Source: Blastopirellula marina (lineage in GTDB: Bacteria > Planctomycetota > Planctomycetia > Pirellulales > Pirellulaceae). From it: a stretch of DNA of 64,000 nt. The position numbers were made by a program, and so were the translations under genes. The stretch spans positions 186,001 through 250,000 of the forward strand of contig NZ_PUIA01000081.1 in assembly GCF_002967715.1 (NCBI RefSeq). The letters are read 5' to 3'. Positions 37,687 to 46,107 of the stretch are shown in pieces. The number at the start of each line of letters is the position of its first letter. Positions within the stretch are counted from its first letter, which is position 1. Under the pieces are notes generated by a model. It searched no databases, was not told where the DNA came from, and saw only the letters and a list, made by a program, of their open reading frames with translations.

Positions 37687-38907
37687 TCACTCGGCTCGCA
37701 GCAATCGGACGCCAAGGCGGCGTGCATCTTGCAGCACACGGCGGCGATTTTCTCTGGATTCAATGGAGACCGCCTCGGCTAACTGGCTTTCCTCGTGCCC
37801 TGCGGCCAGGAATTGCGTTAGCTCGATCGGCAGACTGGGATCGGCAGCCAATTCCCGCGTCAGTCGCAGGTAATCGCCGCAGATCGATTGTTCCTGATAC
37901 CACCCTTCGGGAATCACCGAGGCCGTTTCAACCGTCAGTTCGTACGTCCACGAACCCATCGGTTCTTCACCAAACTGCTTGTTCAGCTCGTCGGTGATCT
38001 CTTGCCAGGTTTCTTCCTTCAGCAGATCGCGGGTCGCTTCGTTGGCGACCATCACCCGCCAGTCGATCATCAACTGGCGATTTCCCTTAGTGGTGTTGAG
38101 CGTGTTGAGCCGGTTCTTGATGATCTGCGTCAGGTCGCTCACCTTCTTGCAGTTTTCCAGCTCGATGATTTCACTTTGCCAGCGGCAGACGTCGGTCGGA
38201 ATCGCTTCCATGGCGATATCCCCTTCTTCGTCCACTTCCACCAGCGTGCAGCCCCGTTGGCCGTTGTGCGTGACCGTGCGTCCCTGCGGAGAGCCAGCGT
38301 ACACGGCGATCGCCGGCGAACAGTTCAGCTTGTCACGCAGTTCTTTGCCACCCAATGCCCAATAAGGAATTTGGCTACGAGCGATCGAGTCCGACTCGAA
38401 CTCGCCATGCAGCGCACCAATGGTGAACAGCCCGGCGGCATCGGGCCGGAACTGGCTCCAGCCAGGCTCGCGGCCGATATACCCTTGGGCAATGATCAGG
38501 CAGATTGGGAGGTCGCCGCGCTGATGCAGAATCTCGACCGGCTTACCAGGGCCGATCGTGTGCACGTTCGACGGCAGATGAATCGAAGCCGGCCAGCGTG
38601 CCGGCGGATCGCTCTCGCCGCCAAGCCAATAGACTTTGATCCCGGCGTCGTTGAGTGTTTCCAGTTGATCCAGCAAAAACCCGACAATCACCGGGCTGCT
38701 ATGACGGACATCCAAGACGTTACCGGTGATCAGTACGAAGTCGACTTCATGCAGCAGCGCGTTCTCGACCACTTGCTGCATCGCTTGACGCGGCGCACTA
38801 AGGAAGATCTCGCGCAGATGCTTGGGGACTTCAGCGAGCCCTCCTAGCGGCTGATCGAGATGAATATCACCAGTTTGAATGAACCTGAACGGGGAACCAG
38901 GCGTCAC
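37687..38907 (-). CDS. SbcD/Mre11-like (YhaO-type) metallophosphoesterase with degenerate metal site
   Basis: A 406-residue protein that aligns in layout with Mre11/SbcD/YhaO. Kept features are TGDIHLD (D14, H16), LHG (H167) and AGSPQGR. Others differ: the usual GDxxD is GNVLD (N63), the usual GNHD is GESD (97-100, so Asn and His are lost), and the usual GHxH is GGKE (186-189, both His lost). Nuclease activity is therefore doubtful. The GTG start at 38907 has GAGAGG before it. It is the first gene of a pair with the SbcC-like ATPase. It could be a structural or regulatory partner. Confidence 0.75.
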   Translation of the reverse strand: MTPGSPFRFIQTGDIHLDQPLGGLAEVPKHLREIFLSAPRQAMQQVVENALLHEVDFVLITGNVLDVRHSSPVIVGFLLDQLETLNDAGIKVYWLGGESDPPARWPASIHLPSNVHTIGPGKPVEILHQRGDLPICLIIAQGYIGREPGWSQFRPDAAGLFTIGALHGEFESDSIARSQIPYWALGGKELRDKLNCSPAIAVYAGSPQGRTVTHNGQRGCTLVEVDEEGDIAMEAIPTDVCRWQSEIIELENCKKVSDLTQIIKNRLNTLNTTKGNRQLMIDWRVMVANEATRDLLKEETWQEITDELNKQFGEEPMGSWTYELTVETASVIPEGWYQEQSICGDYLRLTRELAADPSLPIELTQFLAAGHEESQLAEAVSIESRENRRRVLQDARRLGVRLLRAE

Positions 38908-39127
38908 GGCCTCTCTCCATGGCTGACGGCCTTCAAAATATCATGCGATAGCATCATGCATGCTTGCACACTGGGAGTAGTTTAACGAAACGTCAAACTT
39001 TCGCCTATCCAGATTTCTTAAAGTAGAGAAGCTACATAGCCGACACCACCACCCAGCTCGCCGGAGGAATTTAGGCAAGCTAGGAAAAGCCCGCCCCCAC
39101 ACCCAGCAATGCCCACCCAATCCCGTC

Positions 39128-39150
39128 CCTTCTCCCCGCCGGGGAGAAGG
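39128..39150. repeat. REP-like palindrome
   Basis: CCTTCTCCCC and GGGGAGAAGG around a GCC loop, followed by CCAGGGTGAGGGG. On the minus strand it reads CCCCTCACCCTGG then the palindrome. Similar short units are at 43339-43374 and 56597-56620. Confidence 0.65.
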
Positions 39151-39277
39151 CCAGGGTGAGGGGCAAACCAAGTACCAGCTCCCAAGTTCTCAAAGAAAAA
39201 GAGAACCACGGATGACGCAGACTTACGCGGATAAGAGCACACAAAAACTTTCTTCCAAAAAATCTCCCCCAAACATT

Positions 39278-39298
39278 TGACATGTATACACATGTTCA
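39278..39298. promoter_or_regulatory. Operator-like dyad upstream of the hypothetical gene
   Basis: TGACATGT and ACATGTTCA face each other around ATAC, with one extra base in the right arm. It lies 124 bases before the ATG at 39422. No regulator gene adjoins it, so binding is only a guess. Confidence 0.3.
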
Positions 39299-39421
39299 CA
39301 TATCTTAGGGGAACCCCTGCGATTCCCCCTCGAGTCCAGGACCTGGAAACAGATCCCCCGGCTGCCACGCCCAAGTCTGCTTGGGCGTGCGAACACCATT
39401 TCCACTCAACCCAAAAGAAAA

Positions 39422-40366
39422 ATGTCCCATCCCGACCCCCAACCTGAACAACACGGAGCCGGCCATCATAGCCAGACTCCGCAGGTTGCCGTGCGCGATG
39501 GGAACCGCATCATCTGCCCCTGCTGTGGTGAGGTGCTCATGGTCATCCCCGATCGACCGATCGAAGAGATGACCATCTTCCAGCAGGCCAACCAGGTCCG
39601 CGTCTCCCCCAAAGGAGACCCGCGGCGAACGTGCGCGGCCCTGGAAGAAATGATTGCCCGGCAAGAGGCCGAAGAACGAGGCGATCACCAGCCTCCGCAA
39701 GAGGAAGAACCGCCGCCAGAACCATTCGTCTACGTGCCAGACCCCAACCGGCTAACGTACCGGGCAGACCCGCTCGTCGAACCGATTGATCCCGAAGTCG
39801 CCGCCCACCAGTTCCCCGACATGCGACCTCCCTGGGTCGTTCCCCAGGCCAAGAAACCGCGGAAACCGCCTGCGTACCGAGCACCGCGCGAACGCGACGA
39901 CAACACGCGCGAACGGGAATGGCAACTACGACGCATGAAACGCCCGCCCGAAGAGGCCTGGACGTACGAGCTGGCGCGGCTCTACGCGTGGACGTACTAC
40001 CGCCTGCAGAAACTCGACCGGCAATTACAGGGCGAGATCTGCGCGAAGCAGGTCGAGTTGGATCGACTGGAACAAGAGTTGTTCGAGTTGAACCCAGAGC
40101 TCCAGCCCTTCAAAACGCAACCACGACAAGTGGCGCTAACGGCAACACGTTTGCTAAGTGAAGCGAATGCGAACGCCCCGACATTGGATACGCATGAACT
40201 GCAAACCGGCGCTCCGCACGCCCAAGCAGACTTGAGGGTGGCACCCGGGATGTCTTCTAACGTGTCGTCCGAAACGTTGAGCAACGTTTCATCTGGCGCA
40301 TCAAACGCTTCAGCGAGTGAGTTTGAATGCCCAACCAGCCAACCACACGAACGCGGCCCGCCGTGA
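39422..40366 (+). CDS. Hypothetical protein with CPCCGE motif and Pro/Glu-rich middle
   Basis: A 314-residue protein I do not recognise. Residues 29-42 hold RIICPCCGEVLMV, one CxxC knuckle, which may be half of a zinc site. The middle (residues 80-100) is rich in Glu and Pro, followed by a basic stretch (QAKKPRKPPAYRAPRER), a helical part WTYELARLYAWTYYRLQKLD and a Ser/Asn-rich tail (SSNVSSETLSNVSSGASNAS). The ATG at 39422 has only a weak AAAGAAA upstream. The codon pattern is like the neighbours and homologues in relatives would settle it. A nested repeat begins seven bases after its stop. Confidence 0.55.
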   Translation: MSHPDPQPEQHGAGHHSQTPQVAVRDGNRIICPCCGEVLMVIPDRPIEEMTIFQQANQVRVSPKGDPRRTCAALEEMIARQEAEERGDHQPPQEEEPPPEPFVYVPDPNRLTYRADPLVEPIDPEVAAHQFPDMRPPWVVPQAKKPRKPPAYRAPRERDDNTREREWQLRRMKRPPEEAWTYELARLYAWTYYRLQKLDRQLQGEICAKQVELDRLEQELFELNPELQPFKTQPRQVALTATRLLSEANANAPTLDTHELQTGAPHAQADLRVAPGMSSNVSSETLSNVSSGASNASASEFECPTSQPHERGPP

Positions 40367-40372
40367 CATGTC

Positions 40373-40573
40373 AGCTCCAACGGAGCGACCGTTCATAGCC
40401 AGGGGCGGCAGCCCCTGGTACCCGTGCCACCAACATCGAGTCCCAAGCCCCAAGGGGGCGGCCGAGTGTGCGCGCACCGGTTCGGCCGCCCTTTCAGGGC
40501 TTAAGATGTTTGTTGGGTGATCGCTTTCCAGGGGTTTCCCCCCCTGTCTATGAACGGTCGCCCCTTTGGGGCT
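40373..40573. repeat. Nested inverted repeat element, copy 2
   Basis: A 201-base element of the same design as the one at 31.4 kb. Outer arms 40373-40398 and 40548-40573 match at 23 of 26 positions, including the perfect 13-mer CGACCGTTCATAG/CTATGAACGGTCG. Next inside is AGCCAGGGGCGGCAGCCCCT, then inner arms AGCCCCAAGGGGGCGGCCGA and TCGGCCGCCCTTTCAGGGCT (16 of 20), then CTTAAG. No ORF. Confidence 0.8.
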
Positions 40574-40750
40574 GGCGAGAAGAAGATTGCGCGCGAACAT
40601 GGTGCTCCCGTGAACGTTATCATCCCATAGGGTGCAAACAGCGCAGCGGATCGCACCGAATGCGGCCTCCATCGGTACCCACGACGAGCAACTCATTCGT
40701 GGTACGTTTCGCTGCGCGGAGACGAAACCTATCTAACTCGCTCCAACATG
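40574..40750. other. Gap after repeat copy 2, no gene seen
   Basis: The 177 bases after the repeat contain no supported ORF, RNA or clear terminator for the membrane-protein gene that ends at 40751. Confidence 0.35.
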
Positions 40751-41197
40751 TCAGTCTAGATGGACGATGATATCAACAAACGGCAGGGCTAGTCCGGCCG
40801 CGGCAGCGGCAAGCATCACGATCGCCAACAGCAAGTAACTAGTAAACCAGAGCCAAGTAACCCACTGATATCGCTGGGGCAAATAGCAAACGGCGATCGC
40901 AATCGGCGCATCGATCAGCACGTGAGCCGCGGCCAATAGATACCAATAATTGACCATTCCGTTCGACCAAACGAATACCAATTCGGTGATCGCCGGAAGA
41001 TCGAGTTCCATGGTATCGCATTGCTCGCGCACCATGGGAACAACCTTCACAAAAACCGCCAGCAGGACGACCGTGACAAAGCAATGAATCGACCAGGATA
41101 ACGCGGAGGTAAGTAGACGCCCGAGAATTACCCAAATGGTCAGCTTCGAGGTCGTGGCCGCTGGCTCTTCGATGGTGGCCGCGTCGTACGGATCCAT
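40751..41197 (-). CDS. Small integral membrane protein
   Basis: A 148-residue protein with three to four hydrophobic segments: SALSWSIHCFVTVVLLAVFV, a loop, YWYLLAAAHVLIDAPIAIAV and TWLWFTSYLLLAIVMLAAAA. The loop VVPMVREQCDTMELDLPAITELV resembles a segment often seen between helices in type II secretion F-like planctomycete membrane proteins, but a full match is not apparent. GAGG lies 7 bases before the ATG. It starts 26 bases after the UvrD helicase gene's stop, so the two are likely cotranscribed. Function is unknown. Confidence 0.65.
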   Translation of the reverse strand: MDPYDAATIEEPAATTSKLTIWVILGRLLTSALSWSIHCFVTVVLLAVFVKVVPMVREQCDTMELDLPAITELVFVWSNGMVNYWYLLAAAHVLIDAPIAIAVCYLPQRYQWVTWLWFTSYLLLAIVMLAAAAAGLALPFVDIIVHLD

Positions 41198-41223
41198 AAC
41201 GACCTCTTCAAAATGGAATGTCT

Positions 41224-43293
41224 CTATCGCCGGCGCGCCTCGGCTGAGGGACGTTTTTGTCCTGACTTGGGTGCGGCTGGCTTCCTGGCTTCTGGGGCCA
41301 CCGCATTTGGATTATCGGCTTGGCCTGTCAATTCGTAAAGAAATCGGCTCGTTTCGGTGGGGCGAGGTTTACCCCATTTCTTGCGTGCCAGGGCAAACGA
41401 GAAGGTCAGCCGTTCCTGGGCTCTGGTAATGCCCACATAGCAGAGCCTACGTTCTTCTTCGATCGCTTCGTCCCCGTCCTTCAGGCTGCGGCTATGGGGC
41501 AGAATGCCTTCCTCCATGCCCACCATGTACACGAAAGGAAACTCGAGACCTTTGGCCGCGTGCAGCGTCATCAGGATAACGCCGTTCTTTTTGAGCTGCT
41601 TCTCTTTCTCGTTGTCGAAGCCGTCGCCGGCCAGGGCGGTGTCGTCGAGGAAGCCGGCCAGGGTGGCCTTCTTTTTCTTCTTTTCCTCGTAGGCGCTCAC
41701 GGCGTTGACGACCTGTTCGATCGCCGCTTCGCGCGACTCGCGATCGTTCGGGTCGGGATACAGCCGCGCAAGTTCCTGCTGATAGCCGATTGCCCCGATC
41801 AAATCGCGGACGATATCGGTCAACGAATCCTTACCCAATCGGCCATGATAATGCTTGATCAATCGCACAAACTTGCTGATCGCGTCGGTGGTTGTCGTCG
41901 ACGCCCCCCCCCGCAGGGCCGCTGCCTGGGGCAGCACGTCCCACAGCGGTTTTCCTTCGTTGGTGGCATGATCCAGCAGATCCTTCACCGTCTTCTGGCC
42001 AATCCCCCGCGGAGGCGTGTTGATGATTCGCAGCAGGGCCACTTCGTCCTGCTGCGAGTTAATCAGCTTCAAATACGAAAGGATGTCGCGAACTTCCTTC
42101 CGGTCGAAGAACGACATCCCGCCGATCAGCGTGTAAGGAATGTTCATCGCGCGGAACTGCTGCTCGAATGCCCGCGGCTGTTCATTGGTGCGGAACAAAA
42201 TTGCGAAGTCGCGAGGCTCGACGGCCGGGTCCTGGATGCGGCGAGAGATATCGCCGACCACTTCCTCGGCCTCTTTTTCCTCGTCCTTGAAGTACAGCAC
42301 CTTCGGCTGGTCGCCGCCATGCCGGGCCGCGTTCAAGACTTTGTCGTAGCGCGTGCTGTTGAACGCCACCAGGCGGTTGGCCACCGTCAAAATGGCATTG
42401 GTGCAGCGGTAGTTGTCGGCCAGCAGCACCACCTTGGCTTCGGGCCAGTCCTCTTTGAAGCGGAGAATGTGCTTCACCTCGGCACCACGCCACGAGTAAA
42501 TCGACTGGTCGTCGTCCCCCACCACGCACAAGTTGCGATGCCCTTCGGTCAGGCCGCGGACAATACGGTACTGCGAAGCGTTCGTGTCCTGGTATTCGTC
42601 GATCATCACGTGATCGAACAGGGCCGCTTCCTGCTCGCGGACGGCGGGGAAGTTGGTAAACAGCTCTTCGGTACACAGCAGCAGGTCGTCGAAGTCGAGT
42701 GCCCCGCAGGCCTTCAGCGCGTTCTGATAACGACGAAACGCGACCGCGGCCAGGTGTGCCTTGTCGGTATCGGCGTGGGCGAAGGCCTCTTTGGGGCGAA
42801 TACCGGCCGACTTCCAGCGGCTGATAAAGTTCAGCATATCGCCGGGTCGCAGCGTTTCGTTGGGCACGCGGATCTCGCGAAGCACGCTGCGAGCCACCAT
42901 TTCCTGATCGCTACGATCGTAAATGGTGTACGTATTGGGATAACCCAAATGGTTAATATGTCGACGCAGAACGCGAACACAATGAGAGTGGAACGTCGAA
43001 ACGACTGGCTCGTCCTCGGAATTGGTGTTCTTGCCCAGCAGTTTCAGGGCACGTTCCTTCATTTCCGCGGCAGCTTTGTTGGTAAAGGTCACCGCCAGAA
43101 TACGCTGCGGCTTGATACCATGCTTGATGAGATTCGCGATACGGAAGGTCACCACCCGGGTCTTGCCTGACCCGGCCCCGGCCAGCACCAACATGGGGCC
43201 TGACAAGGTGTTAACCGCTTCCAATTGTGGCGGATTGAGTCCGTTCACCCGATTCTCGTCCGTTGCTGCGTTGAAGTCGCTACCCTTTCGCAA
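41224..43293 (-). CDS. UvrD/PcrA/Rep-type superfamily 1 DNA helicase
   Basis: A 689-residue 3'-5' DNA helicase. Motif I is LAGAGSGKTRVVTFRI, motif II MIDEYQDTNASQ, motif III GDDDQSIYSWRGA, motif IV LADNYRCTNAIL, motif V TLHAAKGLEFPFVYMVG and motif VI LCYVGITRAQERL. Such helicases act in repair and replication restart. The C-terminus is a short basic tail ending KRPSAEARRR. Motif order and length fit PcrA/Rep more than RecB or the 3'-end UvrD of E. coli (720 residues). It is followed by the small membrane-protein gene. Confidence 0.93.
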   Translation of the reverse strand: MRKGSDFNAATDENRVNGLNPPQLEAVNTLSGPMLVLAGAGSGKTRVVTFRIANLIKHGIKPQRILAVTFTNKAAAEMKERALKLLGKNTNSEDEPVVSTFHSHCVRVLRRHINHLGYPNTYTIYDRSDQEMVARSVLREIRVPNETLRPGDMLNFISRWKSAGIRPKEAFAHADTDKAHLAAVAFRRYQNALKACGALDFDDLLLCTEELFTNFPAVREQEAALFDHVMIDEYQDTNASQYRIVRGLTEGHRNLCVVGDDDQSIYSWRGAEVKHILRFKEDWPEAKVVLLADNYRCTNAILTVANRLVAFNSTRYDKVLNAARHGGDQPKVLYFKDEEKEAEEVVGDISRRIQDPAVEPRDFAILFRTNEQPRAFEQQFRAMNIPYTLIGGMSFFDRKEVRDILSYLKLINSQQDEVALLRIINTPPRGIGQKTVKDLLDHATNEGKPLWDVLPQAAALRGGASTTTTDAISKFVRLIKHYHGRLGKDSLTDIVRDLIGAIGYQQELARLYPDPNDRESREAAIEQVVNAVSAYEEKKKKKATLAGFLDDTALAGDGFDNEKEKQLKKNGVILMTLHAAKGLEFPFVYMVGMEEGILPHSRSLKDGDEAIEEERRLCYVGITRAQERLTFSFALARKKWGKPRPTETSRFLYELTGQADNPNAVAPEARKPAAPKSGQKRPSAEARRR

Positions 43294-43338
43294 GGCAAGT
43301 CTCGCGTAAAGGGTTACATCGTCTGTGTTCCGTTTCGC

Positions 43339-43374
43339 CCCTCACCCTAACCCTCTCCCCGAAAGGGAAAGGAG
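43339..43374. repeat. REP-like short repeat
   Basis: CCCTCACCCTAACCCTCTCC then CCGAAAGGGAAAGGAG: the common intergenic palindrome type seen also at 39128 and 56597. It lies upstream of the helicase gene and could affect that promoter. Confidence 0.55.
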
Positions 43375-43562
43375 ACCGGATGCGGTGCTCACCAATGTTC
43401 CACCGTTCCCAAACTATTATTTCAGGTCTGACCGACACTGAGAGCCCATTGATGGTACGAAGTTGACCTAGCGATATTCAATGGGGTCTTGCCTAACTTT
43501 CCACGGTTGCGGCAATTCGCGAACTGCGATGAAGCGCAACCCCTGCTAGAATGGCAGTTTGA

Positions 43563-44483
43563 ATGCCCACAGAAGCGACTCAGGTTCTCAATCCGTCAAA
43601 TGTTATGCTTGCTACGTGGAAAAAGTTTTTCTCGCAAATTGTGAAGCGCTGGGTCGCCAACGATCATTCCACGTCGGCGGCGGCGATCGCGTTTTACGTT
43701 TTGTTCTCGCTGGCACCCATTGTCGTGTTTTCAGTCGCCATTGCGGGGCGCATCCTGGAAAACGACGCCGAAGCCCGATTAGCCGCTATCAGCTATCTCA
43801 ATAACGCGCTAGGCAAAGACTACGGAGCTGATATTGTCGAACAGATTAAGCTCTCGACATTCAATCAATCGACGTTTCTACCAGCGATTTTCTTCACGTT
43901 CATCGTCGTCTGGAGTGCCTCGAACACGTTCATGCAGCTTCGTAATGCCCTCAATCGAATCAACGGATTCGCCGCCGAGAACCTGCGAGGCAGCATCATT
44001 GCCGTGGTACTGGGGCGTTTGCGGGCCACGTTGTTTTCGATTGCGGTTGGTTTGCTCTTGGCCCTGGCGTCGCTGCTGAGTACCTGGTCGCACACCCTCT
44101 GGACCGAGACCAATTGGTTTCATTTCATTTCCGCACAAAACCAGGACTGGATCACCATGCAGGTCATCTCGTGGTTGACGGTGTTGGTCACTTTTTATGG
44201 CATGCTCCGATTCCTGCCGATGCGGCGACCGCCGTGGCGGGAGGTTCTCGCCGGTGCAGTGTTCGGCACCATCCTGTTTCAGGTCGCGAAATACGGAATC
44301 ATCGAATTCGCGTCCGCCAATGTCGTTGCCAATGCCTATGGTACCAGCAGCGTGTTGGTGATTACCGTGATGTGGATTTTCATGTCCGCGCACGTACTGC
44401 TATTCGCCGCCGAGATCGGGCACATGCTCTTCTCGCCGGAAACTACTCCGTTCGAGAAATACAAATCGAAGTCGCCGGAGTAA
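43563..44483 (+). CDS. YihY/BrkB family membrane protein
   Basis: A 306-residue inner-membrane protein with about six hydrophobic segments. Family features are HSTSAAAIAFYVLFSLAP at the N-terminus, FTFIVVWSASNTFMQLRNAL, and the C-terminal EIGHMLFSP. YihY proteins were once called ribonuclease BN by error; their present role is unknown, with export of small molecules suggested. The start at 43563 opens with MPTEATQV; MLATWKKF at 43605 is the next in-frame ATG. It converges with the MocR gene at a 2-base gap. No signal peptide is seen. Confidence 0.88.
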   Translation: MPTEATQVLNPSNVMLATWKKFFSQIVKRWVANDHSTSAAAIAFYVLFSLAPIVVFSVAIAGRILENDAEARLAAISYLNNALGKDYGADIVEQIKLSTFNQSTFLPAIFFTFIVVWSASNTFMQLRNALNRINGFAAENLRGSIIAVVLGRLRATLFSIAVGLLLALASLLSTWSHTLWTETNWFHFISAQNQDWITMQVISWLTVLVTFYGMLRFLPMRRPPWREVLAGAVFGTILFQVAKYGIIEFASANVVANAYGTSSVLVITVMWIFMSAHVLLFAAEIGHMLFSPETTPFEKYKSKSPE

Positions 44484-44485
44484 CC

Positions 44486-45940
44486 TTACTTTCCGGTGCG
44501 AATATACTGCCCCATCCGTTCGACCTGCCGATGCAGGAATGGCGACCAGGGGAAGCCCGTATTGATACGAATGAAGTTTTTGAACGCGCCACTGGGCGAG
44601 AAGATCGGCCCTGGGGCAAACTGAATCCCTTCTTCGCTCAGTGTGTGGTACATCTGCATCGCATCGACATGCCGCGGCATTTCGATCCACAGCACGTGAC
44701 CACCCAAAGGTCGCGAGGCGCGGACTCCATCGGGAAAACAATTTCGCACTGCCCGTAAGGCGTCGTCCATTTGCTCGGCGAACTGCGAACGGACCTTCCG
44801 CAGGTGACGATCGTACGCCCCGGTTTCCAGGATCTCGGCGGCGACCAACTGCGGAGCAACCGACGTACATTGATTCACCACCAGCTTCATCAATTGAAAC
44901 TGCTGCAAGTAACGCCCCGGAATGCACCACCCCAGCCGCAGCCCTGGCGACAGCGTTTTGCTGAAGCTGCCGCAGTAAAGGACGCGTCCCTGGGTGTCGT
45001 AGGCTTTGATCGCTCGCGGGCGAGGTGACCTGAACGAAAGGTCACCGTAAACGTCGTCTTCGACCAACGGAACCTGGTAGCGGTTTAAGATCTCGACCAG
45101 GCGTTTCTTATTCTCTTCCGGCATCAAGCTGCCGGTGGGGTTCGAGAAATTCGAAACGATCGTACACGCCGAGATATCGTATTTACCCAGCACATGGTCG
45201 AGGTGATCGAGCTGAATCCCGGTCTCCGGGTCACAGGCCACCTCCACCGCTTTCAGCCCCAATGACTGTAGCACTTCCAGCAGCGCGTAGTACGCCGGCG
45301 ATTCGATCGCCACAATACTGCCCGGCGGGGCCACGCATTTGATGGAAAGATAAACCGCTTCCTTGGCCCCACTGGTGATAACGATATCATCGGGGCTGAC
45401 CACGTAGCCAGCCTCGGTCCCGCGTTTGGCGATCGACTTACGCAGCGCCTCGTGCCCCGGTACCCCGTCGTAGCCGAAGCAGGCATCCGGCAAATCCCGC
45501 ATCACCTTTTGATACGACTTATTAAGCACCGCCAGCGGCATCAATTGCGTCGATTGAACCGCCGCACCAAGGGTGGGCTCGGCACCAGAGCCAATCGCGG
45601 CGTTCATGCGCGTGGGGATGTTCGTTTGAATGACGCACGCTTCGCCGTTGGGCTTGGTCGACGAAAGCTTCGGCAGTTCCTCGGCCGGGCGACGAACGTA
45701 GTGGCCTGACTGCGGACGAACCTCGATCGTTCGCCAGTCTTCGAGCAAGGCCAGTGCGCTTTTGGCCGTGTTCAAGCTGACGCGATGCTCTTCACTTAAG
45801 CGACGGATCGACGGCAGCTTCTCGCCAGGCTCGAACGCCCCCGACTGAATCAGCCGCCGAATCTTGTCTGCCAACTGGTAGTAAAGCGTGTTCTCTTCGT
45901 CGCCGCCGACTGCAACGTCTGGTTGGGGGTCCGATTTCAT
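44486..45940 (-). CDS. MocR/PdxR-type transcription regulator (GntR winged helix + aminotransferase domain)
   Basis: A 484-residue fusion. Residues 20-90 are a GntR winged helix (LADKIRRLIQSGAFEPGEKLPSIRRL, HRVSLNTAKSAL), followed by a linker and a class I aminotransferase domain with ITSGAKEAVYLSIKCV, FSNPTGSLMP and the PLP lysine in GSFSKTLSPGLRLGW (near residue 325). Such proteins sense PLP or an amino-compound-PLP adduct. It is divergent from metE with 167 bases between, so control of metE and of itself is a reasonable inference. No pyridoxal biosynthesis gene (pdxST) is near, which argues against a simple PdxR role. Confidence 0.88.
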   Translation of the reverse strand: MKSDPQPDVAVGGDEENTLYYQLADKIRRLIQSGAFEPGEKLPSIRRLSEEHRVSLNTAKSALALLEDWRTIEVRPQSGHYVRRPAEELPKLSSTKPNGEACVIQTNIPTRMNAAIGSGAEPTLGAAVQSTQLMPLAVLNKSYQKVMRDLPDACFGYDGVPGHEALRKSIAKRGTEAGYVVSPDDIVITSGAKEAVYLSIKCVAPPGSIVAIESPAYYALLEVLQSLGLKAVEVACDPETGIQLDHLDHVLGKYDISACTIVSNFSNPTGSLMPEENKKRLVEILNRYQVPLVEDDVYGDLSFRSPRPRAIKAYDTQGRVLYCGSFSKTLSPGLRLGWCIPGRYLQQFQLMKLVVNQCTSVAPQLVAAEILETGAYDRHLRKVRSQFAEQMDDALRAVRNCFPDGVRASRPLGGHVLWIEMPRHVDAMQMYHTLSEEGIQFAPGPIFSPSGAFKNFIRINTGFPWSPFLHRQVERMGQYIRTGK

Positions 45941-46045
45941 CTGTCACCCATGTTCCCTTGGAAATCTGATTCGACTTGAGGCCAAGCCTTATCTGTAACC
46001 AAAGACAAAACACATATCCAAAACTGTATCCACCATCATCGTAGC

Positions 46046-46075
46046 GATAAACTGCTTGAACTCGCAAGTGTTATC
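46046..46075. promoter_or_regulatory. Dyad in the mocR-metE divergent promoter
   Basis: GATAA-ACTGCTTG, spacer AACTCG, CAAGTG-TTATC form an imperfect inverted repeat centred about 48 bases before the metE start. Two related CTGTA..CC units (46002-46007 and 46024-46030) lie to its left. MocR regulators bind pairs of direct or inverted sites, so this is a candidate operator. Confidence 0.4.
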
Positions 46076-46107
46076 ACATTTCACCCACTCAAAAGGACTG
46101 TACCCCC

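Larger units (their letters stand above)
38908..39421. other. Intergenic region with short repeats and a dyad
   Basis: No gene in 514 bases. It has a REP-like palindrome (39128-39150), a copy of the common ACCACGGAT..ACGCGGATAAG dispersed sequence (39205-39235), and an operator-like dyad TGACATGT-ATAC-ACATGTTCA (39278-39298) upstream of the hypothetical gene at 39422. Minus-strand frames here (38941-39405, 39305-39700) look like shadows. Confidence 0.55.

Noticed and set aside
39305-39700. 131-codon minus-strand frame
   Set aside because: Overlaps the start of the better-supported gene at 39422 and shows no recognisable domain.
41320-43170. 616-codon open frame on the plus strand
   Set aside because: Antisense to the UvrD helicase, whose seven motifs are clear.
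45941-46107. SAM or cobalamin riboswitch before metE
   Set aside because: The leader is only about 60-100 bases and I saw neither a B12-box nor SAM-I core sequences.
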